A DNA stretch of 64,000 nt from Neisseriaceae bacterium JH1-16 (lineage in GTDB: Bacteria; Pseudomonadota; Gammaproteobacteria; Burkholderiales; Chromobacteriaceae), in assembly GCA_025989215.1 (NCBI GenBank), contig JAPDNP010000004.1, positions 186,001-250,000 of the forward strand. The letters run 5' to 3'. Positions 32,785 through 42,795 of this stretch are shown in pieces; positions within the stretch are counted from its first letter, which is position 1, and each line of letters starts with the position of its first letter. The position numbers and the translations under genes were made by a program. The notes beneath the pieces are model-generated. The model saw nothing but the letters and a program-made list of their open reading frames with translations. It had not been told where the DNA came from and ran no database searches.

Positions 32785-35700
32785 TTAGAAATCCGAGTAC
32801 GGTCGCAGCGGTTCCGGCGGGAACGGCAGCGGATTGGCCGGTGGCGCGAAGCTGTAACGCAGATACATACCGAGACGGCTCGGCTGGTAGTACTGCGAAT
32901 ACTCCAGGTCGAAGCGACCGCCTAGCACCCACTTCGGCGCCATCTGGTATTCGAAGGCACCACCGAGCGATGCCCCACTGCCCCAACCCGAGCTGCCGGA
33001 GAAGGTCGGATTTTTGTCCCCCGCCGCCTGCAGCGGAAAATACAGTTCGTCTTTCTCGCTCGAATTCGACATCGACACCGAGGCACGCACCAGGTAGCTC
33101 CAGCGCTCGTTGCGACCTGCATAGCTGACCGGCAGCGACAACGAGTTGTAGCGCTGCGGGCTGTAATAGCCACCCTGACCGAAGGTGAACTCGCTCAGAT
33201 TCTTGTCGTACCAGAAGTTGATGCTGTTGAGCCCGACCGTGACACGCTGCGTCGGCTGATTCAGCACGCGCCAGTACACCCCGCCCATCGCGGTCAATCG
33301 GGTATTGTCGGCGACATTCTCGCCGGTCAGCTTGTGATAGCCGAAATTCGACCACACCCCGATCGCCTTGCCCTGATCGTAGCCCAGACCGAAGCCGGCG
33401 CCGGTCGCCCGCACGCCGCCCCATATCTGGCCGGTTACCGGATCCTTGGTGCCGGCATAAGTCAGTACCGAGCTGGTCAGCGCACGGCGCGACACGTCGA
33501 CGTTGTAATTGAGCAGACCGAGCTTGCCGTAGTGCTTCACCCCACCGACCACGTCCTGCACCGGGAAGCCGATCGGCGTGCTACCGATGTCGAAGCGCCA
33601 GTCCTCGTTCTCGTAGCCGACACCGACGGCGACGCCGCTGGCGCTCTGACGGCCGGCATCCAGAGCTGCAGCTCTCTGGTTAGCATCCGCCTTGGCTTGA
33701 TCCACATCAGAAGCATCGGCTGCAGCATTTAGCTTATAAATCTGACCAAACCGGTTCCGGGTGTAGGTGTCGTTCGGGTCCAGCGAGCCAGCGGTCATCG
33801 TCACCGGGTCGCTGCGCACGAAGAACTTGCCCTCGTTCGGCCCGGGGACGTTCACCAGCACCGGGGCCTGCACCATGGACAGTTCCGATTCGCCCGGCGT
33901 GCCGGTGCCACTACCACGCACCGTCACATCCAGCCCGGTCCACACCTCGCCGGTGCGCTTGTCGATCAGGTCGGCGTACTGCTCGTGCAGATCGGCGGCA
34001 CCGCTCGGCTCGGCCTTGACCGGGCTGAGCGACTGGCTACCCAGTGACGGCAGGTCCAAGCCCACTTTCGCAGGCAAGCCCACCGGCAATTCGGCTGCAA
34101 TCGCGGCCCGCCCGGGGAGCATCAGCCGCGACATGAACATGCTCGGCGGTGGTGCCTGCAGCATTGGAGCGGCTGTCGTGCCCGGCGTACCCATCGCATC
34201 GATCAGGTGCAGACTCACCCCTGCCGGAGCGAAGCCCGACTGATAGCGCAACAGCGCTTGGTCGGGCCGGTCGACGCGCCGGGCCTGCTGCGCGGCATAG
34301 CCCCACAGCCGCGGCGTCAACTCGCCCTCGGCGAACAGTTTGCCGACCTCCCGGTCGGCACGCTCCAGCTCACCCATCGCCGTCAGCCGATCGATGACAC
34401 GCAGGCGGAAGTCGACACTGCGCTTCGGCGGTTCGGCCAACAACGTGTCGATGCCTGCGAGCGCCGCCTGCGGCTGGGCCGACAAGCGATCGGCATCAAC
34501 CAGCAACAGGCGGGCCTCGTCGTCCTTCGGGTCGCGTTGCAGCACGGCATCGAGACGCTGGCGCGCCTGCTTGGTATGGCCCTGCGCCAGGTCGAGCGAC
34601 GCGAGGCTGCGCAGCAGGCTGGCATTGTTCGGATCGGCTTCCAACGCTTCACTCAGCAAGCGATGTGCCCGCCCGTTGTTGCCGGCGGCGCGGGCACGAT
34701 CGGCCAGACGCACCGCCAGCGTCGAGCGCGCCGCCAGCAGACTTTGCTGCTGATCCTTGTCGAGCGTGCCGCTTGGCAAACGCTCGAGCAAGTCGCGCGC
34801 TTCCTCATCCCGCTCAGCATCCAGCAGCAGATCGGCGTACAGCAAGGTCACCGCCGGCGTCGGCTGCGCGGCGTAGGCGCGCTGCATCAGCGCCAGCCCG
34901 CGCTCGGACTGACCCAGCGCCAGCCAGCCCTTGGCCAGCTCGGCCAGACGCTCCGGATCGCCCGCCAACTGCCCTTCGGCCAAGCTCAGGCGCCGCTCGG
35001 CACGATCCGGCCTGCCGGCGGCCATGTCGGCATCGGCCAGGCGCAAGGTTTCGCGCAGCCACAAGCGGCGCTGCAGCTGCATCATGCCGGGACTGCGCTG
35101 CTCGGATGGAATGCGCTGCAAGGCCTGCAGAGCCGCCAGATCGTCTTCGGAGCGCGAACGGAACAAGGCATAGGCATACAGCGCGTCGCTGTCTGGCGCC
35201 GGCGCATCAGCCAGTTGGCGCAGCACTTGTTCGCCGCGCGCCGGCTGGCCCGCTGCCGCGTAGGCATTGGCGAGTGCGAAGCGGTTCCACGGGTCCTGCG
35301 GCGTCGCCGCCACCGCGCGCTGTAGGGCGGCGATCGCCTCGTCGCTGCGTCCCGCTGCCAGCAATTGGTCGGCCCGCTCCCTTTCGATGCGCGCCACCGC
35401 CGCCGGATAGGCACGCCCCAGCGCCTTGCGCCGGGCCGGGCTCAGCGCATTCAGATAGCGGCTGGCGCCGTCGAGATCGCTACCGGCCACATACAGATCG
35501 ACCAGCCCGGACAGGGCCTGGCCATTGTCCGGTTCGATCGCCAGCGCTGCCTCATAGGCGCCACGCGCCTCGGCCGGCTTGCCCTGCTTCGCCCGCAGCT
35601 GCCCCTGCGCCACACGCAGGTCGGCCGACTTGGGCTTGAGACGCTCGGCTTCGGCCAGCGCCGTTGCCGCCACGTCGAGCTGGCCGGCGCCTTCGGCCCG

Positions 35701-36786
35701 CTCGGCCTCGGCCAGCTGCTGCGTGAAGCGGGCATCGTTGATGCGCCGCTGCCAGCCGGCCTTGTCGGTGTCCTTAGCCTGGGCCTGACGGTAAAAGTCG
35801 ACCGCCTCGTCGTACTTGCCCTGCTTCTCGCGCAGTCGCCCCAGATTGCCGAGCACGTCGGCCTCGTTGCCGAAACGCTGGCGCGCCAGCTGCAACTGCT
35901 TGTCCGCGTCGGCCAGACGGTTCTGGTCCAGCGATTTGCCGACGGCCAGACGGGCCCGGTAGGCCGGATCGGCCAGCAGCGCCTGCTGCTTGGCCTGGGC
36001 TTCTTGCAAGCCCGCCAGCTTTTCCTTCACCGCGTCGTCATCGGGCACTTCCCGCAGATAGGCGGTAAAGGCATCGAGCTGCAGCGAGCTCAATTCCTCC
36101 TGCAAGAGCGCGCGCCGCCAGATACCCAGCGCCTGGCTGCGGCTATCGGGATGAACACTGAGCGCCTTCAATTCGGCCATCACCTGCGGCGGTGCCGGTG
36201 GCTTGTTCAAATACTGGTCGGCCAAGGTCAGTCGATAGCGCCGGTTGTCCGGATTGGCAGCAACCAGCGCGGCAAGCCCAGCCCGCGCCCGCGCCCAGCC
36301 GTTGTTCGGGCTGCGTCCCACCAACTGCCAGTATTCGATTGCCAATTCGCCATCGGGGGGATGCCCCTGGTACAGCGCATCGAACGCCGCAATCGCCGCA
36401 TCGATCTTGCCGCTGCGCGCCAGCGCACGCGCCGCCAACAGCTTGCCTTGGTCGGTACCGACCAGGCGCTGCTGGGCTTCGATGCGGGCGATGCCATCGT
36501 AGCCGGGATAAAGCCGCTTGAGCTTGGCCAGCGTCTCGGCAGCATCCTTGCCCTGCCGGTTCTTCAGCTGTAGTTGGGCGAGCTGGGTCAATCCTTCCGG
36601 ATTATTCGGCGCGATGCGCAACAGCTTGTCGAGCGCCTGCTGCGCCAGGTCGTTGCGGTTGAGCCCCTGCCACATGCGCGCCTGATTGAGCAGCGCCTGT
36701 ACGGGGTCGACCGGTGCCGGGGCAGCAAAGGCCTGTGGTACGGCGACCGCCAGTGCACTCAGGATGAAGAGCGAGGTGAGGCGCAT
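32785..36786 (-). CDS. bcsC: Cellulose synthase subunit BcsC (TPR and outer-membrane barrel)
   Basis: Guides the nascent cellulose chain across the periplasm and outer membrane. It has 1333 residues: signal peptide 1-20 (LFILSALAVAVPQAFA), then about 18-20 TPR repeats up to roughly residue 840, and a C-terminal BCSC barrel of about 330 residues ending PEPLRPYSDF. The start at 36786 gives the signal peptide; its first 28 bases overlap the bcsZ end. An Ala-rich linker near residue 1020 joins scaffold and barrel. Order bcsA-bcsB-bcsZ-bcsC is as in E. coli. Confidence 0.95.
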   Translation of the reverse strand: MRLTSLFILSALAVAVPQAFAAPAPVDPVQALLNQARMWQGLNRNDLAQQALDKLLRIAPNNPEGLTQLAQLQLKNRQGKDAAETLAKLKRLYPGYDGIARIEAQQRLVGTDQGKLLAARALARSGKIDAAIAAFDALYQGHPPDGELAIEYWQLVGRSPNNGWARARAGLAALVAANPDNRRYRLTLADQYLNKPPAPPQVMAELKALSVHPDSRSQALGIWRRALLQEELSSLQLDAFTAYLREVPDDDAVKEKLAGLQEAQAKQQALLADPAYRARLAVGKSLDQNRLADADKQLQLARQRFGNEADVLGNLGRLREKQGKYDEAVDFYRQAQAKDTDKAGWQRRINDARFTQQLAEAERAEGAGQLDVAATALAEAERLKPKSADLRVAQGQLRAKQGKPAEARGAYEAALAIEPDNGQALSGLVDLYVAGSDLDGASRYLNALSPARRKALGRAYPAAVARIERERADQLLAAGRSDEAIAALQRAVAATPQDPWNRFALANAYAAAGQPARGEQVLRQLADAPAPDSDALYAYALFRSRSEDDLAALQALQRIPSEQRSPGMMQLQRRLWLRETLRLADADMAAGRPDRAERRLSLAEGQLAGDPERLAELAKGWLALGQSERGLALMQRAYAAQPTPAVTLLYADLLLDAERDEEARDLLERLPSGTLDKDQQQSLLAARSTLAVRLADRARAAGNNGRAHRLLSEALEADPNNASLLRSLASLDLAQGHTKQARQRLDAVLQRDPKDDEARLLLVDADRLSAQPQAALAGIDTLLAEPPKRSVDFRLRVIDRLTAMGELERADREVGKLFAEGELTPRLWGYAAQQARRVDRPDQALLRYQSGFAPAGVSLHLIDAMGTPGTTAAPMLQAPPPSMFMSRLMLPGRAAIAAELPVGLPAKVGLDLPSLGSQSLSPVKAEPSGAADLHEQYADLIDKRTGEVWTGLDVTVRGSGTGTPGESELSMVQAPVLVNVPGPNEGKFFVRSDPVTMTAGSLDPNDTYTRNRFGQIYKLNAAADASDVDQAKADANQRAAALDAGRQSASGVAVGVGYENEDWRFDIGSTPIGFPVQDVVGGVKHYGKLGLLNYNVDVSRRALTSSVLTYAGTKDPVTGQIWGGVRATGAGFGLGYDQGKAIGVWSNFGYHKLTGENVADNTRLTAMGGVYWRVLNQPTQRVTVGLNSINFWYDKNLSEFTFGQGGYYSPQRYNSLSLPVSYAGRNERWSYLVRASVSMSNSSEKDELYFPLQAAGDKNPTFSGSSGWGSGASLGGAFEYQMAPKWVLGGRFDLEYSQYYQPSRLGMYLRYSFAPPANPLPFPPEPLRPYSDF

Positions 36787-37910
36787 GCCGTCTCCCAGTG
36801 CGGCCGGACTTCGCCGTACCGGTTGAAGGCATAACGCTGCTGTTGCCAACCAAGGCCGAACAACGACAACACATGCTCATAGTAATTTTGCGGCCGTTCG
36901 GCCAACGGTTTGGCGGCTAGGCGGGTCAGCTGTTCGTCGGCGGCATTCTTCTGCCCCGATGCGATCAGAAAGGGCAGCATCGCCATCGAGAACCCCACTG
37001 GGCCGGCCTCGCCGGCCTGGCCGCTGACGGTGTCGACCTCGGTCGGTGGAGCGCCGCGCTGGGCCACCAGGGCGCCCATCGGCGCCAGGCCGTTCAGCAG
37101 TCTGATGCGCCCCGGCAGATCCGGGGACAGCATGCCGACCCAGGTATAGACCCGGATCGCATCGAAGCTACCGACCGCCTTGGTCTTGGCATCGGGCACA
37201 AAGCCCTTGCCGCTGCGATAGCCGACCCAATCCGGCGCATAGCCCTTGGGTCCGCTCTTCAGGATCAGCTTCTCGGAGCTGGCCAAGAGCTTGGTCCAAC
37301 CCGAATTGGGCAGGGCCCGTGCCATCCGCTCGACCAATTGCAGGGGCACGTAGCTCGGGTTCAACCGCCACAAGGTCGGCTCGGACTGAAAGCCCTTCAT
37401 TCCCGGCAACAGCGTCAGCCCCAGCCCCGGCAGCTCGGCGGTCTCCTCGCGCAAGATGCGCTGACCGATCAGCTTGCCCAGCGCCGTGTAGCGTGGCTCC
37501 TGCCACAGCCTGCCGGCCTCGATCAGGCTGTAGGCGATCCACAGGTCGGCGTCGGAGGCGGTATTGGAATCGATGACATTCCAGCTGCCATCGTCGCGCT
37601 TGCCCCACTGCCAAGCCGGCAAGCGTGCGGTCAGATCGCCGCCGGCCAGGTTGTCGCGGGTCCAGTTGAGCACTTTGTCGAAGCTGGCCCTATCGTTGGC
37701 CACCAGCGCGAAGAACAGCGCGTACGACTGCCCCTCCGAAGTGGTCTGCAGGTTGTCCATGCTGCGGTCGATCACCCGGCCGCCATCGGACAGGAAGCGC
37801 TGCTTGAACACGCCCCAGTCCGGCCAATCGCCGCAGGCAGGTGCCGCCTGGACGCTGCCGGCCAGGCCCAACAGCGCGGCGAACAGCCAATGTTTGGTCG
37901 ATGTGCGCAT
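36759..37910 (-). CDS. bcsZ: Periplasmic endo-1,4-beta-glucanase BcsZ (GH8)
   Basis: Trims cellulose in the periplasm during export. It has 383 residues and a signal peptide (FAALLGLAGSVQA, cleavage near residue 22). The GH8 catalytic acid E is in TTSEGQSYALFFAL near residue 56, and the second carboxylate D is in ASDADLWIAYSLIEAG near residue 115. Its ATG overlaps the bcsB stop by one base (TGATG). A TTCGGCCAAC copy at 36897-36906 encodes P-L-A-E-R. Length matches the E. coli protein of 368. Confidence 0.95.
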   Translation of the reverse strand: MRTSTKHWLFAALLGLAGSVQAAPACGDWPDWGVFKQRFLSDGGRVIDRSMDNLQTTSEGQSYALFFALVANDRASFDKVLNWTRDNLAGGDLTARLPAWQWGKRDDGSWNVIDSNTASDADLWIAYSLIEAGRLWQEPRYTALGKLIGQRILREETAELPGLGLTLLPGMKGFQSEPTLWRLNPSYVPLQLVERMARALPNSGWTKLLASSEKLILKSGPKGYAPDWVGYRSGKGFVPDAKTKAVGSFDAIRVYTWVGMLSPDLPGRIRLLNGLAPMGALVAQRGAPPTEVDTVSGQAGEAGPVGFSMAMLPFLIASGQKNAADEQLTRLAAKPLAERPQNYYEHVLSLFGLGWQQQRYAFNRYGEVRPHWETACASPRSSS

Positions 37911-40201
37911 CACTTGCCTCCCAGACGACGGACAGTCACAGCCTTCAGCAGACGCAGGATGGCGAAAGCGAAGGTGCACACCGCCAGCACCGCCATGATC
38001 GCCAGCAGAATCGGCCGTTCCGACAGGAAGAACCACACCCAGGTCCACAGCGGCAGCTTGCCGACCTGATAGGTCGGGCCGACCAGCTGGCTCTCGACAT
38101 TGTCGGCGCGGATCAGCACCGCGCTGCCGTGCATCGCGGATACCTTGCCGTCATCGTCCAGCGCATCCAGCACCTGCCCCAGGGCTCCCGGCTCGGACCC
38201 GGTCACGATCACTACACTGCGCCCTGGGCTATACGGTGACTCGAAGCCCAGCAGCGCCCCCAGCTTCCCTTGCGCCTGGATCTGCGTCTGGCCGAGCACC
38301 GCGGTATTGGGCTGGGCATCGGCGGCATTGAGCCAGCCGAACGCCGAATTACCCGAATAGGCACTATCGGCGACACGTCGGTCACTGCCGTTGATCGACG
38401 TCGGCAGCCGGTCGCGCCAACTCTTCAGCAAGGGTTGCTGCGCCGCAGCCCCTATCACCAGCAGATCGGCATCCTTGACCGTGTCGATTTGCCCCGGCGC
38501 CACCAGCCGGTAGCGCAGCGCCGGGTAACCGGTCGACTCGCCCATGTGGCCAAGCAGGGTCAGCATGGTCTCGACATCCGAAGCAGACGGATTGGCGGGC
38601 ATCACGAGCGCGGAGCCCGAGAGGTCGGCATATTTGGTGAAGGGGTAGCCCGAGTTGGCAAAGAAGCCCAGGTTAGGCAACGTGGTGTAGTGCGGATAGC
38701 CGCTGAAGTCGATCTGCGAATCCGGGTCGATCGCGGCACGGAAATTATCGTTGCCGGAACTGTTGCAGTTGCCTTCCTTCTGCAGCACGAACGAGTACTG
38801 GAACTGCAGCTGGTTGCGGCTGCCGACGCGGAAGGCCGGCAGCAGCACCTCGTTGCCGGACAGCAGCAGGCCGTCTTCCAGCAGGGGCAGGCGCAGCGAC
38901 GACTGCTCGCCGCCCTGGCCGGCCGGACGCAGATTGAAGCTCTGCACGAAGTTGTCGTTGATCGCCACCGCCAGGCGCGAACCGTCCAGTTTGGCCGGCG
39001 CGGTGTAACGGAACTTCAGCGCAATCGGGATGCCGCGGCTGCGCCAGGTGAACAGGTCCGCCGGCACGCGCAGATTGACGCGCACCTGGTCGGGCACCTG
39101 GCCCGACACCTCCAGATCCCGCTGGCTGCCGACCAGCTCGCCGAACTTGGTCGGCCGATCGAGGCGCACCCAGTTCGGCGCGTCGTAGGCCTGTCGCGGT
39201 GCATCGAGCTTGACCGAGCTCACCGTCGCCTGCTGCCCGGTCATCGCCGCCTCGCCGAGCACCAGCGCATCGGCGGCAAGTTTCAGGTCCTTGTCGTCGC
39301 GACCGAGCACCAGCAGCAGCTTGCGCCCGGGCTGGTTCGGATTGGCGACGATCGCCACTGTCGGCGCCTTGGCCGGCGGGTACTTGGCGAGGAAGCCCGG
39401 CCGCTGATCATTGGTAGCAAACACCACCGCATGCTGCGACGCCGGCAGATTATCGAGCAAGGTCGGGAAACGCGCGCCACGCCAGCCGGCAGCCGCGCCG
39501 AACCACGACGACAACACACCCGCCGCCTGCAGCGTGCCGAGCGAGGGCTGGCCGGCAAACACGAAGGGCAGCGTCAAGCGGGTGAAGTCGCGCCGATCGA
39601 AGAACGGCTCGGGGAAACGAGCCAGGTCGTTGACCAGAGGCAAGGACTGAGCAGTCAGCGTCAACTCGCTGGTATTGCTGAACTGCGCCCACAGACTGCT
39701 ATGCGCCGGGTCTTCGCATTGATTGGTGTAATGGCCGATCAAACGGAACTGCAAGCGGTTGAAGTCGGCAAGCAGTCGCGAATCGAGCGGCAGTTCCAGT
39801 TGCTGGGTCTCGCTCCCCTTGTCCTTCGGCAACGGGATCACCGCGACGACCTCGTCGTTGAGCAATACCTTCACATGCGACAGGTCGGCCAGCATCGACG
39901 GCGAGTAGGTATAGCGCAGCTTGACCTTCGCCTGGGTGATCACCTCGTCGCTGCGGCTGCCGAAATTGATCCCGGCGATGCCGTTGCCTCCGCGCAGGTT
40001 CAATGGCGACTGCGCGCCGAGCTGGCGGAAGGTCAGCGTGCGGGTGGTGATCAGCGGAGTCGCCGAGGCGGTCGCCGCAGACGGTGCGACCAGCGGTGCA
40101 CGCTCGGCCGTACCGGCGGATGCCGCGGGCAAGGTGGCCGCGGCAGTCAGCGGGCCCGCCATCAACAAGGCAATGAGGGGGATGAGCGCAGGACGCGTCA
40201 T
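37910..40201 (-). CDS. bcsB: Cellulose synthase regulatory subunit BcsB
   Basis: Periplasmic partner that anchors to BcsA and passes on the glucan. It has 763 residues, a signal peptide (LIPLIALLMAGPLTAAA), two carbohydrate-binding/flavodoxin-like repeats, and a C-terminal membrane helix (LLAIMAVLAVCTFAFAIL, about 735-752) that completes the synthase core. Its ATG overlaps the bcsA stop by four bases. Family marks include LSHVKVLLNDEVVAVIPLP near residue 105 and HYTNQCEDPAHSSLWAQFSN near residue 157. Confidence 0.95.
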   Translation of the reverse strand: MTRPALIPLIALLMAGPLTAAATLPAASAGTAERAPLVAPSAATASATPLITTRTLTFRQLGAQSPLNLRGGNGIAGINFGSRSDEVITQAKVKLRYTYSPSMLADLSHVKVLLNDEVVAVIPLPKDKGSETQQLELPLDSRLLADFNRLQFRLIGHYTNQCEDPAHSSLWAQFSNTSELTLTAQSLPLVNDLARFPEPFFDRRDFTRLTLPFVFAGQPSLGTLQAAGVLSSWFGAAAGWRGARFPTLLDNLPASQHAVVFATNDQRPGFLAKYPPAKAPTVAIVANPNQPGRKLLLVLGRDDKDLKLAADALVLGEAAMTGQQATVSSVKLDAPRQAYDAPNWVRLDRPTKFGELVGSQRDLEVSGQVPDQVRVNLRVPADLFTWRSRGIPIALKFRYTAPAKLDGSRLAVAINDNFVQSFNLRPAGQGGEQSSLRLPLLEDGLLLSGNEVLLPAFRVGSRNQLQFQYSFVLQKEGNCNSSGNDNFRAAIDPDSQIDFSGYPHYTTLPNLGFFANSGYPFTKYADLSGSALVMPANPSASDVETMLTLLGHMGESTGYPALRYRLVAPGQIDTVKDADLLVIGAAAQQPLLKSWRDRLPTSINGSDRRVADSAYSGNSAFGWLNAADAQPNTAVLGQTQIQAQGKLGALLGFESPYSPGRSVVIVTGSEPGALGQVLDALDDDGKVSAMHGSAVLIRADNVESQLVGPTYQVGKLPLWTWVWFFLSERPILLAIMAVLAVCTFAFAILRLLKAVTVRRLGGK

Positions 40202-42795
40202 GATTTTCCTTCAATAGGGAGGGCTGGCTGGCGTGGCAACAGTGTGGCGAGACTGTGCGAGAGCCTTGCCAGCCGGGAGAGCAGCGGGTCCAGATAGTCG
40301 AGTACTTGGGTGATCAGCAGACCGAAACCATCCCGGCCCAGCCGGAAGATGTCGCGCAAACCATGCATCGGAGTCTGTTCGTGGGCACGGACCTCGTCGC
40401 GCAGCCAGGCATCGGCACGGCCGAAGGTGCATTGCACCAGGTCCATCTCCTGTTCGCGGCTGAGTGCGGCAAAACGCAGGCTCAGGCGGTCCGCCGAAGC
40501 GAAGACGGACAGGCAGGGAAAAGAGAAGCTGCGACCGCTGCGGCGCAGCGAAATATACAAAGGGGTATCGGGCGCCAGTTTCACCGCGTGCGGCAGCTCG
40601 ATCGCCATGCCGCCTTCCGAATAGTCGACCGTGTGACAAGGCAAGCACTTTCCGTCCGGCAGATGCAGCGTCAAGGGCAGGCGGGTGTGGACACGGTGGG
40701 TGACTCGCACCTGACGCGACTCCTTGGCGACCGCCAGCGCGGCACCGAGCAGGAACAGGTTGTAGCCGGTCCAGGCCATGTTCACCAGTACCGTACCGAG
40801 CTCGTCGTTGGGGCCGGTCAGCATGCGATAAACGCCTGCGACCAGACCGAGTACGTTCAGCGACATCAGCACCAGGTAAGGCTTGGTGATGCCCCAGTCG
40901 AAATAGCTTTCCTCGACCAGGCCGCCCTTGGCGGTGACATTGAACTTGCCGAGCTTGGGGAACAGCAACGCGATGGTGGTCGGCAGGGTGATGTACCAGG
41001 CCAGTACCGTCTCGTAGATTTCCCCCCAGTAGGAGCGGCGGAACTGCCCGTGCATCCGCGAGTTGGTAATGGTGGCAAACACCATGTGCGGCAGCACATA
41101 GAGCACGATCGCCATCGCCGGGGCGTAGATGGTGTAGGCATGCAGCAGCAGGAAGGCCAGCGGAGCCGTCAGGAACACCACGCGCGGGATCCCGTACAGA
41201 AAATGCAGCATGGCATTGCCGTAGCAGAGCCGCTGCGCCAAGGACAAGCCCTTGCCCAATAGGGGATTGTCGGTACGGAAGATCTGCGTCATGCCGCGCG
41301 CCCAGCGGATGCGCTGGCCGATGTGCGCAGACAGGCTCTCGGTGGCGAGGCCGGCCGCCTGTACCAGGTTGAGATAGGACGAACGGTAGCCGCGGCGGTG
41401 CAGTTTCAGTGAGGTATGCGCATCTTCGGTCACCGTCTCGACCGCGATGCCGCCGATCTCTTCCAGCGGGCCGCGTCGCAGCACGGCGCACGAACCACAG
41501 AAGAAGGTGGCGTTCCACAGGTCATTGCCATCCTGCACCCTCCCGTAGAACAGTTCGCCCTCGTTGGGCACCTTGCGGAAGGTGTTCAGATTGCGCTCGA
41601 ACGGGTCGGGCGAGAAGAAGTGGTGGGGAGTCTGAACCAGCGCCAGCTTGGCATCGTCGAGGAAGCCGCCCATCGTCACCTGCAAGAAGGAACGGGTGGG
41701 GATGTGGTCGCAATCGAAGATCGCCACAAACTCGCTATTGGTCAGCGTCAATGCATGGTTGATGTTGCCGGCCTTGGCATGATTATGGCGCTCACGAATG
41801 ATGTAGCCCACGCCGATCTCCTCGGCGAACTGGCGCATCTCTTCACGACTGCCGTCGTCGAGGATATAGACCCTCAGCTTGTCCCTGGGCCAGTCCAGCG
41901 CCATGGCGGCGAAGACGGTCGGTTTGAGTACCCGCAGGGGTTCGTTATAGGTCGGAATAAACACGTCGACGGTGGGCCACTGCGCCGTATCGGTCGGTAG
42001 TGTCACGACCTTGCGCCGCAGCATCCACGAAGTCTGGAAGAAGCCCAGCAGCAGCACCGCCCAGGCATAGAGCTCGGCACACAACAGCACCACACCGGCG
42101 ATCAGGTTCGCCAGCGTGTCATCATTGATGGTCGAGGTGGCCCGCCACCAGATGTAGCGGGTCGACACGGTGATCGAGAACACCACCAGGATCAAAGTCG
42201 GCACCGGACCGGGCACACGGCGCACCCACAGCGCCACAGCCAACAGCAGCAGCACGAACAGCGCCTGTGAGGCGACATCGAACGGTGTGGTTATGCAGAT
42301 CACGGCCAACAGTACCGCCAGGGCATAGCAGGCATAACGGGCCAGCCAGTGATCCCAGAATGGATGCAACGCCGCGTGCTCGACCGAACCACGCAACCGT
42401 GTCCGGTCGAGCAGTGCCGGAAAATGTCGAACCGCCCAGGATTTGAACCGCTGCCACTGTAGGCGCATCGCACTCTTGACGCGGCGACGCTCGCCCCAAC
42501 GGCGCCGTCCTTTCCGCAGCAGCCGGCTCGGGTCCGGACCGTGTCGGGCCTCCCCCGGCAAGCGCACCACCAATAGCCACAGACTCTGCAAGACAATGCG
42601 CAGCACGTCGCTCGGCCTCAGCCGATCGAAATCCACATGGGGGAACAAGTGCCGGATCTGCCGCCCCCAGGCTCGCCACCCCTCTGCCGGGGCCACCAGG
42701 AACAGGCTCAGCAACACCGTGCCCAGCGAACCGGCATCCTCGGGATGACGTATGGCACCGCTTGCTAGCAGCCAGCGCGTCCAGCGGTCACTCAT
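40198..42795 (-). CDS. bcsA: Cellulose synthase catalytic subunit BcsA
   Basis: Polymerises UDP-glucose and extrudes cellulose; activated by c-di-GMP. It has 865 residues. The GT2 core shows VDVFIPTYNEPL near residue 277, the DxD in FDCDHIPTRSF, TED in VTEDAHTSLKL, and QRIRWARGMTQIF, i.e. the D, DxD, TED, QxxRW set. About eight membrane helices surround it. The C-terminal PilZ domain (about 685-790) has RVTHRVHTRL as RxxxR and DYSEGG as DxSxxG, so c-di-GMP binding is intact. Start MSDRWTRW at 42795 overlaps the bcsQ stop by four bases. Confidence 0.97.
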   Translation of the reverse strand: MSDRWTRWLLASGAIRHPEDAGSLGTVLLSLFLVAPAEGWRAWGRQIRHLFPHVDFDRLRPSDVLRIVLQSLWLLVVRLPGEARHGPDPSRLLRKGRRRWGERRRVKSAMRLQWQRFKSWAVRHFPALLDRTRLRGSVEHAALHPFWDHWLARYACYALAVLLAVICITTPFDVASQALFVLLLLAVALWVRRVPGPVPTLILVVFSITVSTRYIWWRATSTINDDTLANLIAGVVLLCAELYAWAVLLLGFFQTSWMLRRKVVTLPTDTAQWPTVDVFIPTYNEPLRVLKPTVFAAMALDWPRDKLRVYILDDGSREEMRQFAEEIGVGYIIRERHNHAKAGNINHALTLTNSEFVAIFDCDHIPTRSFLQVTMGGFLDDAKLALVQTPHHFFSPDPFERNLNTFRKVPNEGELFYGRVQDGNDLWNATFFCGSCAVLRRGPLEEIGGIAVETVTEDAHTSLKLHRRGYRSSYLNLVQAAGLATESLSAHIGQRIRWARGMTQIFRTDNPLLGKGLSLAQRLCYGNAMLHFLYGIPRVVFLTAPLAFLLLHAYTIYAPAMAIVLYVLPHMVFATITNSRMHGQFRRSYWGEIYETVLAWYITLPTTIALLFPKLGKFNVTAKGGLVEESYFDWGITKPYLVLMSLNVLGLVAGVYRMLTGPNDELGTVLVNMAWTGYNLFLLGAALAVAKESRQVRVTHRVHTRLPLTLHLPDGKCLPCHTVDYSEGGMAIELPHAVKLAPDTPLYISLRRSGRSFSFPCLSVFASADRLSLRFAALSREQEMDLVQCTFGRADAWLRDEVRAHEQTPMHGLRDIFRLGRDGFGLLITQVLDYLDPLLSRLARLSHSLATLLPRQPALPIEGKS

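Noticed and set aside
38270-40297. 675-codon open frame on plus
   Set aside because: Antisense shadow of bcsB with no recognisable domain.
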